Positions 7,561 through 15,764 are shown, numbered from the stretch's first letter. The stretch is 21,381 bases of DNA from Trueperaceae bacterium (GCA_011390455.1 JAABSI010000049.1:1-21381); one strand, 5' to 3'. The notes: generated by a model from the sequence alone, not told the origin. Numbers and translations are program-made.

Positions 7561-8132
7561 GGTGCCTCCAAGACGGATCGGACGAGGCGGGCGACGACGG
7601 CCTCGGTCGCTTCGGGGGAGCGGCCGAGGTCGAGGCGCAGGAGCTTCCAGACGTAGAGGTCGGTGGCGGCGACCAGGGCGTCGACGCGTTCGGGATCGGG
7701 CTCCGGGGCCCAGGGGCCGAAACAGCGCACCACCCACGCACGGTGGTAGGCGCGGCCCGCCTCGGCGGCCTCGCGGGCCACCGGCTCGCTGCCCCCCTCC
7801 TGAGCCAACAGGTTGAGCACCAAGCGACCTTCGGCCTCGTAGTGCGCGATCACCGCCGCGATGGCCGCGTCGACGTCGCCGGGCGCGGTGGCGCCCCGCT
7901 GCGCGTCGACGCGTGCAGCGATGCGCTCCCCGACGGCCGCGAAGCAGCCGTCGCGCGAGCCCATGTGGCGCAGCACCGTCTGAACCGTGACCTCCGCTCC
8001 GGCTGCGATCGCCTGCAAGGTGACGTCGCCGATGGGGCCGCTCGCGAGCAAGGCCTCGGTGGCGGCGACGATCCGCTCGGTGGTCCGCGCCGCGTCGCGG
8101 GCGCGCTTGGTGTTGTCGTAGGCACGGGGCAT
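7557..8132 (-). CDS. TetR/AcrR family transcriptional repressor, coupled to the glycosyltransferase
   Basis: The protein has 191 residues. The ATG at 8132 (MPRAYDNTKR) is chosen because GGAGG lies 6 bases upstream; a longer frame to 8168 would run into the promoter. The N-terminal helix-turn-helix spans about residues 37-57 (VTLQAIAAGAEVTVQTVLRHMGSRDG), a standard TetR DNA-binding domain, followed by an alpha-helical ligand-binding and dimerisation domain. The stop overlaps the glycosyltransferase start (ATGA). A TTGACA/TACGGT promoter and matching inverted repeats lie directly upstream, so autorepression of the TetR-glycosyltransferase operon is likely. The inducer is unknown; a glycosyltransferase acceptor is a reasonable inference. 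Confidence 0.92.
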   Translation of the reverse strand: MPRAYDNTKRARDAARTTERIVAATEALLASGPIGDVTLQAIAAGAEVTVQTVLRHMGSRDGCFAAVGERIAARVDAQRGATAPGDVDAAIAAVIAHYEAEGRLVLNLLAQEGGSEPVAREAAEAGRAYHRAWVVRCFGPWAPEPDPERVDALVAATDLYVWKLLRLDLGRSPEATEAVVARLVRSVLEAP

Positions 8133-8145
8133 GGCCGTCCTCCAA

Positions 8146-8184
8146 ATCCATGTGCACCGTACCAACATGGATATTCCATGTCAA
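8146..8184 (-). promoter_or_regulatory. Promoter with three-half-site TetR operator
   Basis: Read on the minus strand, -35 TTGACA (8184-8179) is followed after exactly 17 bases by -10 TACGGT (8161-8156). A perfect dyad ACATGGA-TAT-TCCATGT covers 8165-8181, overlapping the -35 and the spacer. A third copy of the half-site, ATCCATGT, lies at 8146-8153 near the expected transcription start, and pairs with ACATGGAT (8165-8172) as a second inverted repeat. TetR bound here would block RNA polymerase at the operon for the TetR regulator and glycosyltransferase. Confidence 0.75.
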
Positions 8185-8227
8185 TGGGATAAACACGATT
8201 CTGGTCGTGCGCGGGCGTGGGCCCGGC

Positions 8228-9535
8228 TCAGTCCGCCGCCAGCTCCTCGCTCGCCGGCGCGGGCGCGGCGGCCGCCCCACCCCGCCGCGCCGCGGCGACG
8301 CCGCCGTACGCCCCGGCCGCGACCACGGTCACGACGCCGGCCAGCGCCATCGCGAACGGCGCACCGGCCGTGTTCGCGACGACGCCCAAGACGCTCGAGC
8401 CGAGCGCGATGCCCCCGAAGAACACGAGCGAGTGGATGCTCAGGACGATCGAGCGGCGATCGCTCGGCACGGCCTGATTGAGCAGCGCGTCGTGCGGCGC
8501 GTTCTGGGCCGCGATCGCGACGTAGGCGAGGCCCAAGCCGAGGGCGACCCCGAGGCCGCCCGCCTGCGCGCCGAGCAGCAGCATCGCGGCCGCCTTCAAG
8601 ACCTGCGTGGCCGCGGCGAGCGCCACCGGCCCGCCCGGGAAGCGGTCGCCGTGGCGCATCACCAGCAGGCTGCCGAGGAGGCCGGAGGTGCCGAGCACGA
8701 AGCCGAGCGCACCGTAGACGCTGCTCCTGGCCGGGTCGGCGCCGAAGGTGAGGCTGGCGATCGGCTGCCAGAAGGTCTCCACGGCGGTCAACGACCACCC
8801 CATGGCGCCGCCCGCGATCAGCAGCCACGGGAGCGTCGGCGACTGCCGGACGAGGCGGAACCCGTCGCGCACGATGGCGGGCGTCTGGAAGGCGACCGCC
8901 CACCGAGCGCGCCCTGCGAACTCGGGCTCGACGACCAGGAGCGCGGTCAGCACGGCGACCACCAACCGGAGGAGCAGGCCCGCCGCGAGCGCCACCCCGA
9001 AGCCGGCCAAGGGCCACGGCAGGTCGGCGCCGGCGAAGAGCGCCGGCAGCACGCCGCCCAACGCCGCCCCCACCAGCATCGCGGCCGTCTGCACCACCCC
9101 GATGGTGGCGAGGTGGCGTTGCAGGTCGACGTCCGGGCCGGTCGCCCCGAGCCGGTCGACGTACCAGGCCTCGAGGGCGCCGCTGTGCAGCGCGCTCCCG
9201 ATCCCCTGGAAGACGGCGTACGTGAGGAGCATCCCCGGACCGCCGACGAACAGCAGCGCCACGAACGAGGCGAAGGTCGCCGTCTGCGACGCCAGCGCGA
9301 TCGGCTTGCGCCCGATGGCGTCGGCGAGCCCGCCGGTCGGCACCTCGAGCAGGACGACGAACACCGCCCGGAGCGCGAACGCGAAGCCGATCGCGGCGAG
9401 GTCGAACCCGCGTTCGGTGAGGTGCAGCACGAGCACCGGTAACGGGAGCCAGATGGCGAACTCCTGCAGGGCCACCAGGATGGCGTACCGCCGCGTGACG
9501 CCGCGCTCGTGCCGGAGCGCGAAGGCGTCAGCCAC
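8228..9535 (-). CDS. Major facilitator superfamily (MFS) transporter, probable drug exporter
   Basis: The protein has 435 residues from the GTG at 9535, which has AGGTG five bases upstream; an in-frame GTG at 9568 would add 11 residues. The chain is strongly hydrophobic with about 10-12 membrane helices. The MFS motif A appears as GGLADAIGRKP at residues 68-78, in the loop between helices 2 and 3, which fits a proton-coupled antiporter. A hydrophilic central loop (EPEFAGRARWAVAFQTPAIVR region) separates the two halves, and the C-terminus is an Ala/Pro-rich tail. The gene runs toward the TetR-glycosyltransferase pair on the same strand, with a 95-bp gap that carries the TetR promoter. An efflux role is inferred from context and family; substrate unknown. 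Confidence 0.87.
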   Translation of the reverse strand: MADAFALRHERGVTRRYAILVALQEFAIWLPLPVLVLHLTERGFDLAAIGFAFALRAVFVVLLEVPTGGLADAIGRKPIALASQTATFASFVALLFVGGPGMLLTYAVFQGIGSALHSGALEAWYVDRLGATGPDVDLQRHLATIGVVQTAAMLVGAALGGVLPALFAGADLPWPLAGFGVALAAGLLLRLVVAVLTALLVVEPEFAGRARWAVAFQTPAIVRDGFRLVRQSPTLPWLLIAGGAMGWSLTAVETFWQPIASLTFGADPARSSVYGALGFVLGTSGLLGSLLVMRHGDRFPGGPVALAAATQVLKAAAMLLLGAQAGGLGVALGLGLAYVAIAAQNAPHDALLNQAVPSDRRSIVLSIHSLVFFGGIALGSSVLGVVANTAGAPFAMALAGVVTVVAAGAYGGVAAARRGGAAAAPAPASEELAAD

Positions 9536-9634
9536 GGCGGCACCTGGTGGTGCCCTCCAGGGGCGCACCGAGCCCGGCGTCGGTCGTGCGACCGACGGCG
9601 CGGGCGCCGGACGAGCCGGGGACCGGACGGTTCA
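9528..9634 (-). CDS. Possible 35-residue upstream ORF overlapping the MFS start
   Basis: ATG at 9634 opens a 35-codon frame (MNRPVPGSSGARAVGRT at its start) whose TGA (9530-9528) lies within the first codons of the MFS gene, overlapping it by 8 bases. It has no Shine-Dalgarno, but a GATACT -10-like box (9648-9643) ends 8 bases upstream with TTCACA 18 bases further, the geometry of a leaderless start. It resembles no known protein. It may couple translation to the MFS gene or be fortuitous. Confidence 0.2.
9539..9554 (-). promoter_or_regulatory. Short hairpin enclosing the MFS ribosome binding site
   Basis: GGCACC (9539-9544), loop TGGT, GGTGCC (9549-9554) is a perfect 6-bp stem. In the MFS messenger the AGGTG just before the GTG start is inside the stem. 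This would hold the start region closed unless an upstream ribosome opened it. It is only relevant if the 9535 start is correct. Confidence 0.3.
9578..9597. promoter_or_regulatory. Perfect 20-bp palindrome between the MFS and Na+/phosphate genes
   Basis: CGTCGGTCG (9578-9586), TG, CGACCGACG (9589-9597) is an exact inverted repeat with a two-base centre. A loop this small favours a protein-binding operator over an RNA hairpin. It lies in the 272-bp divergent gap, about 45 bases downstream of the MFS -10-like box and 43 bases upstream of the MFS start codon. Confidence 0.5.
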
Positions 9635-9642
9635 TGCGGCGC

Positions 9643-9672
9643 AGTATCCCCCGTGCGACCCACGCTTGTGAA
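9643..9672 (-). promoter_or_regulatory. Putative promoter for the MFS gene
   Basis: On the minus strand TTCACA (9672-9667, five of six to the -35 consensus) is followed after 18 bases by GATACT (9648-9643, four of six to the -10 consensus). Transcription would start near 9636, at the ATG of the short upstream ORF. The match is moderate and unsupported by other data. Confidence 0.4.
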
Positions 9673-9807
9673 GCCTTCCGGACGAACGGAGCGCGCGGAC
9701 CCCCAGCGCGCGGCGCTCGCGGAGGCCAGCGCGCTCGCCGGGGCGCATGCCCCCGCGGACGCCCCCTCCGGGATGCGACCCTGGGGAACGCACGCGAGGA
9801 GGTGCTC

Positions 9808-11400
9808 GTGGCGATCGACCTGATCGGTGGCGTCGGCGTCTTCCTGCTCGGAATGCTGCTGCTCACCGAGGGCCTGAAGGCGATGGCGGGCGGCGCGCTG
9901 CGCCGCGGGCTGGCGCGCTTCACCCGCGGGCGGCTGGCCGCCGTCGCGACCGGCGCGGTCGCGACCGCGATCATCCAGTCGTCGAGCGCGACCACCATGA
10001 CCACGATCGGCCTGGTTTCGGCAGGACTGCTGCCGATGGTGTCCGCCGTCGGCGTGATCCTGGGCGCCAACCTCGGCACCACGTCCACCGCCTGGATCGT
10101 CGCCTACTTCGGCCTCAAGCTCGACGTGTCGTCGGTGGCGATGCTGGCGGTCGCCGCCGGGGCGCTCCTGCGCTTGCTCGGCCGCGGCCGACTCGGGGCG
10201 GCGGGGATGCCGCTGGCCGGCTTCGGCCTGCTCTTCGTGGGCATCTCCCTGATGCAGGTGGCGATGGCCGACCTGGCCGACGGCTTCGTGATCCCGGCCG
10301 CCAGCACCGACCACCTGGGCGGGATGCTGCTGCTCGTGGCGATCGGCGCCGCGATGACGCTGATCATGCAGTCCTCGAGCGCCGCCGTGGCGACCACCCT
10401 CACGGCGCTGGCCGCCGGCGCCATCGGGCTCGAGCAGGCGGCCGCGCTGGTGATCGGCCAGAACCTCGGCACCACCCCCAAGGCGCTCCTCGCGTCGCTC
10501 GGTGCCAGCCCCGCCGCGCGCCGCACGGCGGTCGCGCACGTGGTGTTCAACCTGCTCACGGGCGCGGTGGCGCTGCTGCTGCTCGCCGTCCTCGCACGGT
10601 TCGGCCTCGATCCCGACGGCCTGCTGATCGGCTCCGACCCGGCGCTGGTGATCGCCGCGTTCCACACGCTGTTCAACGTCGTCGGGGTGGCGCTGTTCCT
10701 ACCCTGGTTGCCCACCTTCACCGCGCTGGTGACGCGGCTGGTGCCGGACCGCGGTCCACCGCTGACCCGCCATCTCAAGTACGCGTCGGTCGACGAACCC
10801 GCGCTCGCCGTGCAGGCGGCGCGCACGACGCTGCTGGGCATCGCGGCCGAGCTCGGCGACGCCACCCACGCCCTCGCCACCCGCGCCGGCACCGCGCGCG
10901 CCGCCGCCGACGCCCGCGCACGGTGGGCGCATTCCGCCCATGCGCTCGAGGAGACGCTCGAGTTCCTCGCGAAGGTCCGCACGGGCGACGGCGACCCGCC
11001 CGATCGCCGCCGGCACGTGTCGGTGCTGCACGCGCTCGACCATCTGATCCGCGCGGCGCACCGGTTGGCGCCCTCCGCCGCGCTGGCGCGCTTCGCCCAT
11101 GCCCCCGACGTGCGACCGGTGCGCGAGGCGCTCGATGCCGCGGTCGCGGCGATGGTGGCGTGGTGCCCGGTGCTGGCGCCCGACGCCCCTGCGGACGCAA
11201 TCCTGGAGCGCTTCCAGGCCATCCCAGGGCTGCGCCGACGCACCCGCGGGCAGATCCTGCGGCGGGTCGCCGACGGGACGGCGGACGCCGACGACGCCGA
11301 GGAGACGCTCGAGGCCTTGACCTGGGCGCAAGCCATCGCCCACAACCTCGAGCGGGCGGTGCACCACCTGCGCGAACCGGCTCCGGGCGACGAGGCCTGA
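9808..11400 (+). CDS. Na+/phosphate cotransporter family protein with PhoU-like C-terminal domain
   Basis: The protein has 530 residues. GTG at 9808 is preceded by AGGAGGT four bases upstream. The membrane part (about residues 1-310) holds the two inverted NaPi-II repeats. Each repeat has a QSSSA motif (57-61 and 188-192) followed by a GANLGTT or GQNLGTT motif (86-92 and 217-223). These are the core sodium- and phosphate-binding elements of the NptA/YjbB family. From about residue 330 the chain is soluble and helical with a PhoU-like pattern (regular heptads such as AHALEETLEFLAKV), as in YjbB. The protein should move inorganic phosphate across the inner membrane with Na+; direction (uptake or export) is not readable, though YjbB-type members with PhoU tails can export. 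It is divergent from the MFS gene. Confidence 0.92.
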   Translation: MAIDLIGGVGVFLLGMLLLTEGLKAMAGGALRRGLARFTRGRLAAVATGAVATAIIQSSSATTMTTIGLVSAGLLPMVSAVGVILGANLGTTSTAWIVAYFGLKLDVSSVAMLAVAAGALLRLLGRGRLGAAGMPLAGFGLLFVGISLMQVAMADLADGFVIPAASTDHLGGMLLLVAIGAAMTLIMQSSSAAVATTLTALAAGAIGLEQAAALVIGQNLGTTPKALLASLGASPAARRTAVAHVVFNLLTGAVALLLLAVLARFGLDPDGLLIGSDPALVIAAFHTLFNVVGVALFLPWLPTFTALVTRLVPDRGPPLTRHLKYASVDEPALAVQAARTTLLGIAAELGDATHALATRAGTARAAADARARWAHSAHALEETLEFLAKVRTGDGDPPDRRRHVSVLHALDHLIRAAHRLAPSAALARFAHAPDVRPVREALDAAVAAMVAWCPVLAPDAPADAILERFQAIPGLRRRTRGQILRRVADGTADADDAEETLEALTWAQAIAHNLERAVHHLREPAPGDEA

Positions 11401-11458
11401 ACCCGAACGGCACGCCGCGTGAGCGCGCGTGGCCTCCCGATGCGCGAGGATGCGGGCG

Positions 11459-12475
11459 ATGAGGACGATCCCGATGCGCCACGCCCTCGCGGTCGCGCTG
11501 TGGCTGGTGGCGTTCGCTGCACCCGCGTCCGCGCAGGTCGCCGTGGACCCGCCCCGCGGCGACCTGCGCATCGTCGTGCTGGGCGACCTGAACGGTCCGT
11601 ACGGCGCCACCGACTACGCCGCTGCGGTGCACCGGTCGGTGGCGGCGATCGTCGACGTCTGGCGCCCCGACCTGGTGCTGCTGCCCGGCGATCTGGTGGC
11701 GGGTCAGTCGCGCACCCTCCCGGACGACCGCTTCGCCGCGATGTGGGCGGCCTTCGACGCTGCGGTCGCGGCGCCGCTGCGCGCGGCCGGCATCCCGTAC
11801 GCGGCCGCGTTGGGCAACCACGACGCCTCGAAGCTGCGAGGCGCCGACGGCGCGTATGCCTTCGCCCGCGAGCGCGAGGCCGCCGCGGCGTACTGGAGCG
11901 CCCCCCACCACCGCGCCGGGCTCGACGTCGCGAACGACGCCGACGCGCCGTTCGCTTGGTCGTTCCGCCTCGGCCCGCTGTACGTCGCGGTCGTCGACGC
12001 CTCGGGACCGGTGCTGGACGACGCCGAACGCGCGGCGCTGGCGGCCGCGCTCGACGCACCCGAAGCGCGCTCGGCGCCGCTGCGCTGGGTGGTCGGTCAC
12101 CTGCCGCTCCTCGGCATCGCCGAGGGGCGCGATCGCGACGGCGAGGTGGCGTGGCGCACCGAGGAGCTGCGCGACCTGATGGTCGCCGGTGGCGTCGACA
12201 CGTACGTCAGCGGGCACCAGGGGGCGTTCTACGCCGCGGCGTGGGGCGACCTGGAGCTGCTCTTCTCGCCGGGCGCGGCCGGCGGACGGGCGTTGCGCGG
12301 CACCGGCCTGGCGCCGCGCGCCGGCGTCGTCGTCGTGGACGTCGCGCTCGACCCGATCGGCGTGAGCGTGCGCGCCTTCGACGCGGCGACGCTCGCGCCG
12401 TACCCCGAGGGGGACGTGCCATCGCGCTTGTCGGCGTTCGGCGCAGAACTGGAGCGCTCGCGGCGCGTGCGGTGA
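11459..12475 (+). CDS. Secreted metallophosphoesterase (calcineurin-like) with altered metal site
   Basis: The protein has 338 residues from ATG 11459 (GAGGA eight bases upstream); ATG 11474 is an equally spaced alternative. Residues 1-25 are a signal peptide ending ASA, so it works outside the cytoplasm. Calcineurin-like motifs appear in order: GDLN (Asp43), LLPGDLVAG (Asp78), GNHD at 119-122, GHLP (His214) and SGHQG (His253). The family usually has DxH in the first motif and GHxH in the last. Here Asn45 and Gly255 replace those histidines, so one of the two metal sites lacks expected ligands. Proteins with a similar GDLN...YG opening occur in Deinococcota and Cyanobacteria, to my recollection. 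The enzyme may use one metal, a different ligand set, or be inactive. Substrate unknown. It lies 58 bp after the Na+/phosphate gene, which hints at but does not prove a phosphate role. Confidence 0.82.
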   Translation: MRTIPMRHALAVALWLVAFAAPASAQVAVDPPRGDLRIVVLGDLNGPYGATDYAAAVHRSVAAIVDVWRPDLVLLPGDLVAGQSRTLPDDRFAAMWAAFDAAVAAPLRAAGIPYAAALGNHDASKLRGADGAYAFAREREAAAAYWSAPHHRAGLDVANDADAPFAWSFRLGPLYVAVVDASGPVLDDAERAALAAALDAPEARSAPLRWVVGHLPLLGIAEGRDRDGEVAWRTEELRDLMVAGGVDTYVSGHQGAFYAAAWGDLELLFSPGAAGGRALRGTGLAPRAGVVVVDVALDPIGVSVRAFDAATLAPYPEGDVPSRLSAFGAELERSRRVR

Positions 12476-12533
12476 CGCCACGGAGCCAACGGCCACGCAA
12501 CTCGCGCGGTGACGTTGACGAGCGATCGACCCC

Positions 12534-15500
12534 TCAGCGCACCGAAGACGCCGTACCTTCATCGACCCGTACCCGCAAGGCGGTGAGCACGCGCTGGGCC
12601 ATCGCCACCGCTGCCGGCCAGTCGTGGCCGGGCCCGCCTACCGATGCGGCTCGATGGGGAGCCGACACCCGGCGCCGCACCTCGTACTCCGCTGCCGGAT
12701 GTACGGTCACCCAGGACCTCAACTCATCACCGAGCAGAACTGGCACGAGTGGCACCGCACCGGCGAGGGCGCCGAGTAGCTCCGGCAGCAACTTGGACGA
12801 CAAGGCCTGACTGATCGCCCCGTCCAGCGCGTCGCGCGCAGTTCGCAGGTCCCCCGCCGCAACCGCAACCTCGGCGCGGAGGACCCCGATGCGGGCGTCC
12901 TCGACGGCCTGCGCGCGGCCGTCGAGGACACCCGGCGACCCCGCCGCTGCGCGCTCGACGTGTACCCGAGCGCGCGCCGCATCGCCCGAGCCGACGGCGA
13001 GTCGCGCGCGCAGCGCCTCGACCCTCGTGCCGTTGCCGGCATCAGAGACTTCGTCGAGGAGCGCAGCGGCCCGGACGACGTCGTCGCGCAACCAAGCCAA
13101 CCGCGCGCGCTCGGCGATCGCCGCGGCCAACCAGTCGCGGCCGCTCGGACCCATCTCCGACGCCCGCGCTTGCGCCTCCGCCGCGTACGCATCGGCCGCT
13201 TCCAGGTCGCCGATCGCGGCGGTCAATCCGGCGGCGCCCAGCAACGGATCGACGAGTCGCCCAGGTGGGGCGCTCCGCCCACGCTCGATGGCGATGACGC
13301 CCTCGATCAGTCGCAGCGCCGTGCCCCAGTCCCCGAACGTGGTGGCAACGAACCGAGCATGCAGCCGCTTGCCGCGAACCGCGAGGTCGGTGTTCCCCGT
13401 TCGGCGCACGAGCGCCTCCAGCACCTCGAACAGCCGGTGACGTTCGTCCGGTGCCTCGGCGAGGAGGTACTCGGTCACGCGCATCTCGCCGACCAAGTCC
13501 CAGTCCTCCAGGGCGGTGAAGCGCTCGGCGGCCTCGGCGATCGCGGTGCGAGCGAGGCCGCGTCGTCCCACGCCGATCGCGGAGTTCGCGAACACGAACA
13601 GCGCCCAGGCCAGCCAGTACGGGTCGCGCTCCACGCGTCGCAAGGTGGCGAGCGCGACCTCCACCTCCTCGAACGCCTCTTCATCCCTTCCGAAACGATC
13701 GGCTCCCATCGACCAACCCTGAAGGTTCAGCCAGGCCCACGCAGCCGTTCCTGGGACGGCCCCGCGCCGCGCACCGCGCACCAGTTCGTCGTACCTCGCA
13801 GCTCGGCCGGCTTGACGGAACGCGTTCACCATGGTCACGCCGCCGACGTGGAAGCGCGAACCGTCGCCGGCCTCGACCGCATGGGTCCACGCCGCCTCGA
13901 CGTTGGCCAGTTCGTCCACCACCGCGGCGACGGCCTTCGCAGCCGCGCCGCGCTGCCCCAGCCGCTCCTGCTCCTCGAGGAGGTCGAAGGCCCATCGCGC
14001 ATGGCGGGCGCGTGCATCGACGAGCGCCGGGTCGGAAGCGGCGCGCTCGCGCACGTAGGCTTCTAGGAGCGGGTGCTGGACGAAGCGTCCTCGCGCACCC
14101 AACGACACGAACGACTTGTTTCGAAGCGCCAGGAGCATGGGGCGGCCCACGTCGGCCACCGCACGGGCGGCAGCCTCCGTGAAACCCCCTCGGAACGGCG
14201 CCAACGCCACGAGCGCAGCCCGCTCGGCGTGCGACAGCACCGACCAAGAGGCCTCGAACACCGCCCGCACGCTCGCGTGCCGCGGGGCGGTCCGACCATC
14301 TGCCGCACGCAGGAGGTCGATGCCAGCGGCGAGCTCGTCCGCGACGACCTCGATCGGAATCACGCGCAGCCAACCGGCGGCGAGCTCCAGCGCCAAGGGC
14401 ATCCCGGCCGTGAAGCGGGCGACACGCGCGACGTGGGTTCGATCGCGCTCGAGATCGAGCGCCACCCCGACTTGGCGGGCCCGTTGCATGAGGAGCTCGA
14501 CGGCCGGAAAGGCTGCGCCGGCAGGCTCGCCGTCGGGGTCGGGCGGATACGCGAGGCCATCGAGGTCCAGCACCGAGACGTCGCGCATCTCGAGGCTTCG
14601 GCGGGACGTGACTAACCAGGCGGCGCTCGGCGCGCTTCTACACCACCGGGCGAGGACCTGCTCGAAGTCGTCGATCTGCTCCACGTTGTCGAGCACCACC
14701 AACGTCTGGCGGTGTGCGAGCACCTCCGCGACCGCCTCGAGCGGCGACGCTCGGGGTGGGAAGTCGAGTCCCAGAGCCCTCGCGAGGACCGAGCCGACCT
14801 GATCTGCGTCGCGCACCTCGTTCAACTCGGCGCACACGACACCGTCGGCGAAGTGGGCGACCATCCGGTTCGCCGCCTCTAGCGCCAAGCGCGTCTTCCC
14901 CATCCCACCTGCACCCACGACCGCGACGACGGCACCCGGGACGAGTACCTCCGTCAGGCGAGCGAGCTCGGGTTCGCGGCCTACGAACCCTCCGAGGCGC
15001 GTCGCTCGCGGCCTCACGTGCCGAGACCCGGAGCCGAATGCGACGAGCACTCCGACATTCCCAGCATCCGACGTGAGGCGCACCCGCTCGACGAGTGCGG
15101 TCGTCGCTGGTTCCGGTTCGACCCCGAAGGCTCCGGCGAGGCGCGCCGCGAACGACTCGTACCGGGCGAGCACCGACGTCCGCATACCGGTGGACGCGCT
15201 CGCCTCGGCCCACAGCCGGAACGCCTCCTCGTGCATCGGGTCGGACAGGAGCCAACGGTCCAAGAGCGTTGCAGCGGCCGATGCTCGACCCTCCGAGAGC
15301 GAGCGCCGCGCGACCTCGCACACGCCGGCCCGGGTGCGCTCGACGCGGTCGATGCGCTCCAGCTCCAGCCACGATTCGAACTCTGGCGCCGTGGCCAGGC
15401 GGAAGCCGTCGAGAAGCGGGCGCGCCCACGCGTCGCCCAAGGCCTCCAACTCACCGCGCTCGAAGGCTTCGTCGAAGGTCTGCAGGTCGGTAGCCACCGG

Positions 15501-15764
15501 CCACCGGACACGTGTCGGCTCGACCTCCAGTTCCGTCGCGAAGGGAAGGGCCCGGACGGCCACGAGCAACTGGCGCAAGTTGGCCCGCGCGCGTCGCTCG
15601 TCCGAATCTGGCCAGAACAGCACGAGCAGATCCTCCCGCGAGACCCATCCGCGCGCGAACGCGACGTAGTACAGAAGGGCGCTCCGGCGGTCGGCGGCAG
15701 GCTCCCACACCTGACCGACGGCCTCGATGGACCCCCGCCCGATCAGTCGCACGAGCGCAGCCAT
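12534..15764 (-). CDS. Full-length SARP/BTAD-type regulator with NB-ARC-like ATPase and helical repeats
   Basis: The protein has 1076 residues. Residues about 1-90 are a winged-helix domain (LLVLFWPDSDERRARANLRQLLVAVR), and about 91-230 a bacterial transcriptional activator domain. The NB-ARC/STAND ATPase follows: Walker A GAGGMGKT at 284-291, Walker B TLVVLDN at 354-360, a TSRR sensor at 386-389, and GMPLALELAAGW, the GLPLA motif of STAND proteins. The C-terminal about 450 residues are alanine-rich helices resembling TPR repeats, the usual signal-sensing part. It likely oligomerises on ligand binding and activates genes; targets are unknown. No Shine-Dalgarno is seen, but TATGAT ends five bases before the ATG, so the message may be leaderless. 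The gene looks somewhat less GC-extreme than its neighbours. It is convergent with the phosphoesterase and follows the ABC permease on the same strand. Confidence 0.9.
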   Translation of the reverse strand: MAALVRLIGRGSIEAVGQVWEPAADRRSALLYYVAFARGWVSREDLLVLFWPDSDERRARANLRQLLVAVRALPFATELEVEPTRVRWPVATDLQTFDEAFERGELEALGDAWARPLLDGFRLATAPEFESWLELERIDRVERTRAGVCEVARRSLSEGRASAAATLLDRWLLSDPMHEEAFRLWAEASASTGMRTSVLARYESFAARLAGAFGVEPEPATTALVERVRLTSDAGNVGVLVAFGSGSRHVRPRATRLGGFVGREPELARLTEVLVPGAVVAVVGAGGMGKTRLALEAANRMVAHFADGVVCAELNEVRDADQVGSVLARALGLDFPPRASPLEAVAEVLAHRQTLVVLDNVEQIDDFEQVLARWCRSAPSAAWLVTSRRSLEMRDVSVLDLDGLAYPPDPDGEPAGAAFPAVELLMQRARQVGVALDLERDRTHVARVARFTAGMPLALELAAGWLRVIPIEVVADELAAGIDLLRAADGRTAPRHASVRAVFEASWSVLSHAERAALVALAPFRGGFTEAAARAVADVGRPMLLALRNKSFVSLGARGRFVQHPLLEAYVRERAASDPALVDARARHARWAFDLLEEQERLGQRGAAAKAVAAVVDELANVEAAWTHAVEAGDGSRFHVGGVTMVNAFRQAGRAARYDELVRGARRGAVPGTAAWAWLNLQGWSMGADRFGRDEEAFEEVEVALATLRRVERDPYWLAWALFVFANSAIGVGRRGLARTAIAEAAERFTALEDWDLVGEMRVTEYLLAEAPDERHRLFEVLEALVRRTGNTDLAVRGKRLHARFVATTFGDWGTALRLIEGVIAIERGRSAPPGRLVDPLLGAAGLTAAIGDLEAADAYAAEAQARASEMGPSGRDWLAAAIAERARLAWLRDDVVRAAALLDEVSDAGNGTRVEALRARLAVGSGDAARARVHVERAAAGSPGVLDGRAQAVEDARIGVLRAEVAVAAGDLRTARDALDGAISQALSSKLLPELLGALAGAVPLVPVLLGDELRSWVTVHPAAEYEVRRRVSAPHRAASVGGPGHDWPAAVAMAQRVLTALRVRVDEGTASSVR

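Noticed and set aside
7561..8280. N-terminal extension of the glycosyltransferase frame
   Set aside because: It is out of frame with, and fully overlaps, the TetR gene. The glycosyltransferase begins at the ATGA overlap with a standard GT-B N-terminus.
8150..9442. A 430-codon plus-strand frame
   Set aside because: Antisense to the MFS gene, very rich in Arg, Glu, Gln and Ala, without recognisable domains.
9747..11462. A 571-codon frame overlapping the Na+/phosphate gene
   Set aside because: Same strand but shifted; Arg/Pro/Gly-rich and without similarity, whereas the other frame carries both QSSSA repeats.
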